A stretch of 21,160 nt of DNA from Phycisphaerales bacterium (GTDB taxonomy: Bacteria; Planctomycetota; Phycisphaerae; Sedimentisphaerales; Anaerobacaceae). Position 1 is the first letter of the stretch. Every line of letters begins with the position of its first letter. The notes under the pieces were generated by a model that was given only the letters and a program-made list of their open reading frames with translations, searched no databases and was not told where the DNA came from. The stretch is from assembly GCA_011057845.1 (NCBI GenBank), contig DSDB01000070.1, positions 1-21,160 of the forward strand, in the 5' to 3' direction. A program made the position numbers and the translations under genes. Of the stretch, positions 8,852-14,277 are shown piece by piece.

Positions 8852-10914
8852 TGTCCGGAAATCTCCTGAATATTGCCGAAATCATACAGATCCGGGGTGA
8901 GTTTCTCTTTCAGATCGATGCGGAAGATCTGGCTGTTGTCCCGCCCCGGGACGACCACATATTTGCGTACGTCGCGAAGCGCCTCGATGAGGGCCCTGAG
9001 ACGCTGTTCCTGGCGATAGATGCGGGGGGCGGCCTCGTGGGCCTGGACCTGACTGGCGAATCGACGCCCGGTGGCGGCCGCCAGCACGGACTTCTCAAAG
9101 GCGTAACTCTGGGCCTGCCGCAGCGTCTGAAAGATGTCACCGCGCGCCTCGGCAAAGGCCCGATCCAGTTGCGGCGCGAGGACCTGAAGCTGCTGCTCAT
9201 CGGCCTGCGCCCGTTGATAGCGGGCGGCCAGTTCATAAAGCGCGTCGGCATCTCCCACGGAACCGGCGACCGACGAAAGGGTGCTGTTTCTCTGCGCCTG
9301 GGCGTTGAGAATCAAGGCCTGCTCTTCCTGGACGGCGCCGACAACGGCCTGGTAATCCTTGGCGACCTCCACGGTGGGGTGGAGGCCCTGCAGACCGAGG
9401 AAGACGATCTCGATGCCGAGGCCCTTGGCGTCGGCGGCGGTTTGAATGGCTTCGGTCAGGACCTGTCTGGCGCGGGTCCGGCCGCCACCGAGCAGGCTCA
9501 GGTCCTCGGTCCCCTGCCGCTCTTCAATATCGACGGTGGAGCCGGCGGCGAAACGGGCCAGTTCATTGTGGCAGATGGCCGACAACAGGGGTTCGGGGTC
9601 TCGGTGGTTGTAGATATAGGCGTAGAGGTCCTTGACGCGATACTGAACAGGGACATTGGCGTTGATGAGCCCCACGGGGACGCCCCCGGCGGCGTCATCG
9701 CCCGAGTAATGTGTCGCCACCAACAACGGATATTCTTCTTTGTAGTGCTTCTTTCCCCAGAGCAGTTCCTTCTCCTGGACGACTTCGCCCGTTTGCTTGT
9801 CGATCTCCGGCTCGAACCCGACGTAGATTTCCTGAAGCCGTCGAGTCGGATGGGCACGGACCTTGTCGATGGGCCAGGGCCATTTGAACGCCAGTCCGGG
9901 GCCGAGAAGCCGGACCTCGCCGGAAGCGTCTCTGGGATTGCCGAAGTGCTCAACGATGGCCTCTTCATCCGGCGCCACGACGACGATACAACTCATCAGG
10001 TAGAGGGTGACAACGCCAAAGACGAAAAGAGGCAGGACGGCCTTCTCCAGAAGCTTGTAGAACCACGTCTGCGAGACCTGAAAGCCGAACTGATAGTCGA
10101 TGGCGTCGGCGGCGCTGCGAAAGATGCCCCCCGGTTCGTTGATGACGCCCAACAGGCGGCTGTCGAAGGCGGCGCGACTGTACTGTCCCTTGATGCGGGG
10201 ACGGTAGATGTCCAGGACGACGTTCATCGCGGTCTCGAGAGCCACCACGATCAGAAGCAATCCGACGGCGTAGTCCACGACGCGGACGATGGCATAGAAC
10301 TGGAAAAGGTGGGCGACGGCCAGTCCGATCGCCAGGACGAAACAGACGGCGGCGACCGCAAGCATGGAACTGCCCGCGGCACGGAGCGGCTTCCACTGGA
10401 CCTGGGCGGACATGCCGGTGGCGTAGCGAGAGACGAGGAAGCTGACGAAGGCAATGGCCGTCATGGCCACGGCGCAGACCAGAAAAGGCTGCTCGGTGCG
10501 GACCGGCTCAAAGCCCTGGATCTTCCGCAAGAGATAAATGCCCAGGACGGCCTGATAGACCGCCAGCAGCACCGCGTAGATCGGAAGGAACCACTTCTCG
10601 AGCACCTCCAGACGTCGGCGGGCGACGGCGAACAGGGCTTGCTGCTCGCTGCGGCCGGCGAAGATATTGGGGGCCCCGCCGTCGCCGGCCAGACGTCCCA
10701 TGTCCAGTTGCTCCTGTTCGGCAAGCCGGCGCTGGTGGAACTGCACACCCAGCGCAAACCAGATGCCGGCCGACGACAGGACAAGCCAGCTCACGGCCGA
10801 AACCGCGAAGAAGTCGCTCCATCGCCCCATGAAGAACGCGACGGCGAAGAGGACGAGACTTAGAAACAGAGACACCCAAGCTACATTTTCGGAGCGTTTG
10901 GAGGATACGGCCAT
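8848..10914 (-). CDS. long SPFH-domain protein with seven predicted membrane segments (HflK-related)
   Basis: 688 residues. Hydrophobic segments lie at about 11-30, 35-58, 108-129, 143-163, 184-204, 213-235 and 292-313. An SPFH-type domain starts right after the last one: VVVAPDEEAIVEHFG, then GPGLAFKWPWPIDKVRAH, the same entry signature as HflC. A helical Gln/Ala-rich stretch follows. The C-terminus carries VVVPGRDNSQIFRIDL, closely matching the end of the HflK encoded two genes downstream. Normal HflK has one membrane helix, so the first 290 residues are an added integral membrane module of unknown role. It is the first gene of the minus-strand run and overlaps hflC by four bases. No clear Shine-Dalgarno precedes the ATG at 10914. 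Probably a third subunit of an HflKC-like assembly. Confidence 0.88.
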   Translation of the reverse strand: MAVSSKRSENVAWVSLFLSLVLFAVAFFMGRWSDFFAVSAVSWLVLSSAGIWFALGVQFHQRRLAEQEQLDMGRLAGDGGAPNIFAGRSEQQALFAVARRRLEVLEKWFLPIYAVLLAVYQAVLGIYLLRKIQGFEPVRTEQPFLVCAVAMTAIAFVSFLVSRYATGMSAQVQWKPLRAAGSSMLAVAAVCFVLAIGLAVAHLFQFYAIVRVVDYAVGLLLIVVALETAMNVVLDIYRPRIKGQYSRAAFDSRLLGVINEPGGIFRSAADAIDYQFGFQVSQTWFYKLLEKAVLPLFVFGVVTLYLMSCIVVVAPDEEAIVEHFGNPRDASGEVRLLGPGLAFKWPWPIDKVRAHPTRRLQEIYVGFEPEIDKQTGEVVQEKELLWGKKHYKEEYPLLVATHYSGDDAAGGVPVGLINANVPVQYRVKDLYAYIYNHRDPEPLLSAICHNELARFAAGSTVDIEERQGTEDLSLLGGGRTRARQVLTEAIQTAADAKGLGIEIVFLGLQGLHPTVEVAKDYQAVVGAVQEEQALILNAQAQRNSTLSSVAGSVGDADALYELAARYQRAQADEQQLQVLAPQLDRAFAEARGDIFQTLRQAQSYAFEKSVLAAATGRRFASQVQAHEAAPRIYRQEQRLRALIEALRDVRKYVVVPGRDNSQIFRIDLKEKLTPDLYDFGNIQEISGQ

Positions 10915-10980
10915 CTTTGGTCAGTCCCGGGTCAACAGTATGAACAAATGACGACAAACGCAGTATTTGCAGTATGACTC

Positions 10981-11009
10981 TTTACAGCCCACGGGCCTCG
11001 TACTATAAC
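10981..11009 (+). promoter_or_regulatory. sigma70-like promoter for the rightward ABC-2 permease
   Basis: TTTACA (10981-10986) and TATAAC (11004-11009) are separated by exactly 17 bases. Each hexamer matches the sigma70 consensus at five of six positions. Transcription would start near 11016, giving a leader of about 105 bases before the ATG at 11122. The region is visibly AT-richer than the flanking genes. No equally good promoter was found for the leftward operon in the same gap. Confidence 0.6.
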
Positions 11010-11061
11010 AAGGGCCGCTGTGTTCGTATAGAGACATTCGCCCAAAAAAAGTTTCGTTTGG

Positions 11062-11084
11062 GGCGTCGGCATGAGGCCGACGCC
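11062..11084 (+). promoter_or_regulatory. perfect 9-bp hairpin in the leader of the ABC-2 permease
   Basis: GGCGTCGGC (11062-11070) and GCCGACGCC (11076-11084) pair perfectly around the five-base loop ATGAG. The arm is followed by GTTTGTTG on the plus strand, a poor U-tract. On the minus strand seven T residues lie some distance after the stem. It could be a leader attenuator, an mRNA-stabilising stem, or a block against antisense transcription. The ATG inside the loop opens the reading frame of the permease but is an unlikely start because it would be buried. Confidence 0.55.
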
Positions 11085-11121
11085 GTTTGTTGATGGGTGT
11101 TGCCGCCGGAGCCGGGCAAGA

Positions 11122-12087
11122 ATGATGTATAAGCTCACTACGATTGCAAGGAACACGTTCGTCGAGACCCTGCGGCAGCCCATCTACGCCATATTGATAT
11201 TCGCGGCGTTGCTGTTGCTGATCCTGAGTCCTTCGCTGACCATGTACACGATGGACGACGACAACAAGCTCCTGCGCGAATTGGGGTTATCTACGCTGTT
11301 CCTGACGAGCTTGTTCATCGCGATCTTCGCGGCGTGCGGCGCGGTCGCCGAGGAGATCGAGAACAAGACCGTCCTGACCGTCCTGACCAAGCCCGTGCAA
11401 CGTCCGATATTCATCGTTGCCAAGTTCCTCGGCGTAGGTGCCGCCGTGGCCTTGGCGCACTATATCTGCACCGTCGCCCTGCTGATGGCGATTCGGCATG
11501 GAGTGATGGAAACCGCCTCGGATACCCATGACTGGACGGTGATCGCCGCCGCCGGGGTCGGACTGTTGGCCGTTTTCGTTCTAAGTGCTTTCTTTAACTA
11601 TGTTTACGACTGGATATTCTTCTCAACGGCATCCGTTCTGATGGCGGTTTTCGCTACGATCGCCATCGTGTTTCTAGCCCTGATCGACCGCAACTGGCAG
11701 TTCAACCCCGCCGAAAACGGGATCCATTCGCTGGACATCTTTGGCTCGGTGCTCCTGCTGTTTGCGGCCCTGATCATCGTGGCGCTGGCCACGGCGCTCT
11801 CATCGCGTTTCAACATGGTGGTTACCCTGTCGGCGTGTATCGGCGTCTTTCTGCTGGGCCTGATCAGCGACTATGCCTTCGGGCGCTTCGCGGATGAACA
11901 CCTGTGGGCCCGTATCGGACGGTTTGTAGTGCCCAACCTGCAAGTTTTCTGGATCAGCGACGCGATCTACGAGGGTAGTGAAGTATCACTGCAGTACATC
12001 GGCATCAGTGGGGCCTATGCTCTGTGCTATACCCTTGGGATACTGGCGCTGGCCATCGCACTATTCCAAAGGCGACAGGTAGGCTGA
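11122..12087 (+). CDS. ABC-2 type transporter permease, no adjacent ATPase
   Basis: 321 residues from the ATG at 11122. GGAG lies ten bases upstream, and a second ATG follows immediately. An in-frame ATG at 11071 lies inside a hairpin loop and would add a non-hydrophobic Arg-rich leader, so I reject it. There are about six membrane segments, without the large periplasmic insert of the permease at 1995-3374. The coupling-helix segment EEIENKTVLTVLTKPVQRP closely parallels SDIRNHQIFTVITKPLRRHE of that other permease, so both belong to the same NosY-like ABC-2 group. No ATPase gene is next to it. It may borrow the ATPase encoded at 3364-4572, or a distant one. It is transcribed divergently from the SPFH operon and converges on the GNAT gene, so it is a single-gene unit. 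Confidence 0.87.
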   Translation: MMYKLTTIARNTFVETLRQPIYAILIFAALLLLILSPSLTMYTMDDDNKLLRELGLSTLFLTSLFIAIFAACGAVAEEIENKTVLTVLTKPVQRPIFIVAKFLGVGAAVALAHYICTVALLMAIRHGVMETASDTHDWTVIAAAGVGLLAVFVLSAFFNYVYDWIFFSTASVLMAVFATIAIVFLALIDRNWQFNPAENGIHSLDIFGSVLLLFAALIIVALATALSSRFNMVVTLSACIGVFLLGLISDYAFGRFADEHLWARIGRFVVPNLQVFWISDAIYEGSEVSLQYIGISGAYALCYTLGILALAIALFQRRQVG

Positions 12088-12147
12088 AATCCTATCCATA
12101 TTTCCCATCTTTCCCATTTTAACGCTACGAGATGGCCTTGGTGGGTA

Positions 12148-12603
12148 TCAGAGGCTTTTGAGGACCGCGATTTCGTCGCAATTCTGCTGTTTCGGGCAGC
12201 GGGCGCAATCGCTCCAGACCTTCATGGGAAGCTTCTCCATGTCTACGGTGTCGAAACCCAGCCGGACGAAGAACTCTTCTTCGAGGGTCAGGGCAAAGAC
12301 GCGGGGCACACCGAGACAGCGGGCCTGTTCAACCGCTGCGGCGACAAGGGCCTTGCCGATACCCTTGTTGCGGTGGCTGGGATCGACCGCGAGGGACTTG
12401 ATCTCGGCCAGGTCAGCCCAGACGACTTCCAGCGCACAGCAACCCACCACGGTGGTATCGACTTCGGCCACGAGAAAGGTCTGGAGGTTCTCATAGATGT
12501 CGGCCAACGAACGGAACAGCATACGATCCCGCTCGGCGTAAGCGTTAATGAGGGCGTGAACGGCCCGGGCATCGGCGACTTTCGCAGGTCGAATTCGAGT
12601 CAT
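12148..12603 (-). CDS. GNAT acetyltransferase, short ArgA-like N-acetylglutamate synthase family
   Basis: 151 residues from the ATG at 12603. The frame extends upstream only through GTG/TTG codons. It is a single GNAT fold: N-terminal IRPAKVADARAV, then EIKSLAVDP, the acetyl-CoA pyrophosphate loop RNKGIGKAL (78-86) and EEEFFVRLGF (108-117). The C-terminal block KLPMKVWSDCARCP has a C-X2-C-X5-C set (Cys133, Cys136, Cys142). The KLP-K-W-DC-CP ending is known from stand-alone NAGS-type GNAT proteins that acetylate glutamate at the first step of arginine synthesis, so that is the likely activity. No arginine gene is nearby. There is no Shine-Dalgarno before the ATG, and the best promoter lies so close that the mRNA may be leaderless. 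Another small-molecule acetyltransferase remains possible. Confidence 0.85.
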   Translation of the reverse strand: MTRIRPAKVADARAVHALINAYAERDRMLFRSLADIYENLQTFLVAEVDTTVVGCCALEVVWADLAEIKSLAVDPSHRNKGIGKALVAAAVEQARCLGVPRVFALTLEEEFFVRLGFDTVDMEKLPMKVWSDCARCPKQQNCDEIAVLKSL

Positions 12604-12610
12604 GCCCACG

Positions 12611-12639
12611 AGTATAACCCGCCGGAGCCATTCCACCAA
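12611..12639 (-). promoter_or_regulatory. possible promoter for the GNAT gene, giving a near-leaderless mRNA
   Basis: Read on the minus strand, TTGGTG (12639-12634) and TATACT (12616-12611) are 17 bases apart. The -10 hexamer matches the consensus at five of six positions and the -35 at three. The expected start of transcription lies within a few bases of the ATG at 12603, which agrees with the absence of a Shine-Dalgarno sequence there. The -35 is weak, so this is tentative. Confidence 0.35.
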
Positions 12640-12697
12640 TCATATTCCATATTCGCCGTTGTCGCTCGGCACAACTGCACAAAAGCCAAAAAAAACG

Positions 12698-12726
12698 GTG
12701 GCAATGCAACGGCTCAGGGCTACAAT
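12698..12726 (+). promoter_or_regulatory. possible promoter for the dehydratase-ACP-ketosynthase operon
   Basis: GTGGCA (12698-12703) and TACAAT (12721-12726) are 17 bases apart. The -10 matches five and the -35 four of six consensus positions. Transcription would begin near 12733, leaving a leader of about 37 bases before the ATG at 12770. An A-rich run (12687-12695) lies just upstream and could act as an UP-like element. Confidence 0.4.
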
Positions 12727-12769
12727 AGCGGCGATTTTCCGACCGTAGATCGCTGTCGTAAAACAGGAT

Positions 12770-13240
12770 ATGAGATTCATACTGATAGACAAGGTGCTTT
12801 CGCTGGAGCCGGGCAATGCCATTGTAACGGCCAAGAGCCTGTCGCTGGCCGAAGAGTATCTGGCGGACCATTTTCCGACGTTTCCGGTGCTTCCGGGCGT
12901 GCTGCTGCTGGAAGGGCTGGTCGAAAGCGCATCATGGCTGGTGCGGCTGGCGTCGGATTTCGCCCACAGTATGGTATTGCTGAAACAGGCCGGCAATGTA
13001 AAATACAAGAGTTTCCTTGCTCCAGGCTCGCGGATCGAGTATACGGTCACGGCCAAGACACTGGAGGCGGACGCCAGCAGCTTCTCCGGGTACGGCCAGG
13101 CGGATGGGGAGCGTATCGTCGAGGCCAGGTTCGCCCTGCGACATTTCAACCTGGCCGACCGTGATCCGGCGATGGCGCGGGTGGACAAGAACGTAATTGA
13201 AAGCATGAGGCAGCGATGGCGGCTGCTGAGCAATGATTGA
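12770..13240 (+). CDS. hotdog-fold 3-hydroxyacyl-ACP dehydratase, FabA/FabZ-like (first copy)
   Basis: 156 residues. The hotdog active-site helix reads DHFPTFPVLPGVLLLEGLVE, with the catalytic pair His34 and Glu48 spaced as in FabZ. The start is supported by the second dehydratase at 13783, which begins with the same pattern (MRFILIDK here, MRWIWIDK there) and has His and Glu at identical positions. Unlike FabZ, the usual Ala-Met-Ala-Gln after the Glu is replaced by Gly-Leu-Val-Glu, so substrate preference may differ. Expected reaction: removal of water from 3-hydroxyacyl-ACP to give an enoyl-ACP. It is the first gene of the cassette and lies 62 bases before the ACP gene. A role as a non-dehydrating hotdog (thioesterase or chain-holding partner) cannot be excluded. 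Confidence 0.85.
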   Translation: MRFILIDKVLSLEPGNAIVTAKSLSLAEEYLADHFPTFPVLPGVLLLEGLVESASWLVRLASDFAHSMVLLKQAGNVKYKSFLAPGSRIEYTVTAKTLEADASSFSGYGQADGERIVEARFALRHFNLADRDPAMARVDKNVIESMRQRWRLLSND

Positions 13241-13302
13241 ACGCAATCAGGCGCCGCGGAAGGACGGCGGCGCACGTCAGAGTACCTACGGAGGTAACAG
13301 AT

Positions 13303-13698
13303 ATGGCAATGAGTCGGGACGACGTTTTCAAGGAGGTTCAGGAAGTTCTGGTCGATGCACTGGGCGTTGACGACGATGAGGTAACGCTTGATGCGACTTT
13401 GATGGGCGACCTGGGCGCCGAGAGCATCGACTTCCTGGACATCGTGTTCCGGCTGGAGAAGGCCTTCGGGATTAAAATCCCACGCGAGGAACTCTTCCCG
13501 GCCGAGAGCATGATGAACAACCCGGAATTCGTCAAGAACGGCAAACTGACCGAACTGGGCTTGCGGGAGCTGCGGGAGAAGGTTCCGCACACGGACATCA
13601 CGGAGTTTCAGAACGACCCCGATATCAACAAACTGGGCGACTTGTTTACGGTCGGCGCGATTGTAAACTACGTCGATTCGAAGCTGAACGCCGCCTGA
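13303..13698 (+). CDS. acyl carrier protein, unusually long (131 residues)
   Basis: The ATG at 13303 has a perfect GGAGG (13290-13294) eight bases upstream. Residues 1-60 look like a normal ACP: an acidic helix I, then GDLGAESIDFLDIVFRLE with the 4'-phosphopantetheine attachment Ser41 (GAESID in place of the usual GADSLD), then FGIKIP. In E. coli ACP about 17 residues separate this IP from the end of the last helix. Here about 64 do. The final helix motif LFTVGAIVNYV is therefore displaced by an insert of some 47 residues holding ELGLRELREKV and acidic linkers. It carries the growing acyl chain as a thioester to the ketosynthases and dehydratases encoded around it. The odd length suggests a dedicated rather than housekeeping ACP. 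Confidence 0.9.
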   Translation: MAMSRDDVFKEVQEVLVDALGVDDDEVTLDATLMGDLGAESIDFLDIVFRLEKAFGIKIPREELFPAESMMNNPEFVKNGKLTELGLRELREKVPHTDITEFQNDPDINKLGDLFTVGAIVNYVDSKLNAA

Positions 13699-13730
13699 TG
13701 ACGGCGTCCACCACTCTTAAGGACCCTATG

Positions 13731-13761
13731 GCGGCAGGCTTGAGCAAAAACGACCTGCCGC
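13731..13761 (+). terminator. hairpin with T-rich tail between the ACP gene and the second dehydratase (possible partial terminator)
   Basis: GCGGCAGG (13731-13738) pairs perfectly with CCTGCCGC (13754-13761) across a 15-base loop, followed by TTTGTTTCATT. It has the shape of a weak rho-independent terminator inside the operon, 21 bases before the next ATG. It could reduce expression of downstream genes relative to the ACP, or mark a 3' processing end. Confidence 0.5.
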
Positions 13762-13782
13762 TTTGTTTCATTGCGGCCGGCC

Positions 13783-14277
13783 ATGCGATGGATATGGATA
13801 GACAAGTTTGTGGCCTTCGACAGCGGCAAGTGCGCCTCGGCGATCAAGAACGTAACGCTTGCCGAGGAGCATCTGCACGATCACTTTCCGGGTTTTCCGA
13901 TGATGCCCGAGACGCTGATGATCGAGGCGATGGCCCAGACGGCGGGAATCCTCGTGGGCCAGGCGATGGATTTCAAGGAGAAGGTGATTCTGGCCAAGAT
14001 TCGCAAGGCGGTCTTCCACGATTTCGTACGGCCGGGCGACACCATCCGGCTGGACGCCCAGATCGAGTCGATTACACAAGAGGCGGCTGGCACGACCGGC
14101 CGTATCACCCGCGACGGGCAGCCCATCGCCGAGGTAGACCTGATGTTCAGTCACATCGACCAGAATCTGGCGGGCAAGACGTTTCCCAAGGAGAACTTCG
14201 TGTTCACCGGCATGTTTGAGTCGCTGGTTCGGGATATTATCGCCGGCGGCGCCCCGGCCGAATCGGAGCACCGTTGA
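13783..14277 (+). CDS. fabZ: 3-hydroxyacyl-ACP dehydratase, FabZ-like (second copy)
   Basis: 164 residues from the ATG at 13783. A TTG four codons earlier is the only upstream alternative. The active-site segment AEEHLHDHFPGFPMMPETLM continues IEAMAQTAG, a near-classic FabZ helix with His34 and Glu48. One oddity is PET where FabZ normally has PGV. The C-terminus is about 15-20 residues longer than ordinary FabZ. No Shine-Dalgarno is visible, and the hairpin upstream may influence initiation. Its stop TGA overlaps the ATG of the next gene by one base (TGATG), so translation is coupled to the KS-beta-like protein. Presumed reaction: dehydration of 3-hydroxyacyl-ACP after each elongation and reduction. 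Having two paralogous dehydratases suggests a heterodimer or two chain-length ranges. Confidence 0.9.
   Translation: MRWIWIDKFVAFDSGKCASAIKNVTLAEEHLHDHFPGFPMMPETLMIEAMAQTAGILVGQAMDFKEKVILAKIRKAVFHDFVRPGDTIRLDAQIESITQEAAGTTGRITRDGQPIAEVDLMFSHIDQNLAGKTFPKENFVFTGMFESLVRDIIAGGAPAESEHR

Noticed and set aside
8851..10863. A 670-codon open frame on the plus strand exactly opposite the long SPFH gene
   Set aside because: It mirrors the coding frame of a high-GC gene, has an odd Gly/Asp/Arg-rich composition and no recognisable domain. The minus-strand product has clear membrane helices and an SPFH domain.
12088..12147. Possible bidirectional terminator between the convergent permease and GNAT genes
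   Set aside because: The stretch has repeated TTTCCCAT-like T-rich words but no stem longer than about five bases, so I could not support a terminator.
13698..14219. Open frame starting at the ACP stop (TGATG) that might be a coupled gene
   Set aside because: It overlaps the second dehydratase in another frame and its translation is low-complexity Arg/Gly/Asp. The dehydratase frame carries the conserved active site.
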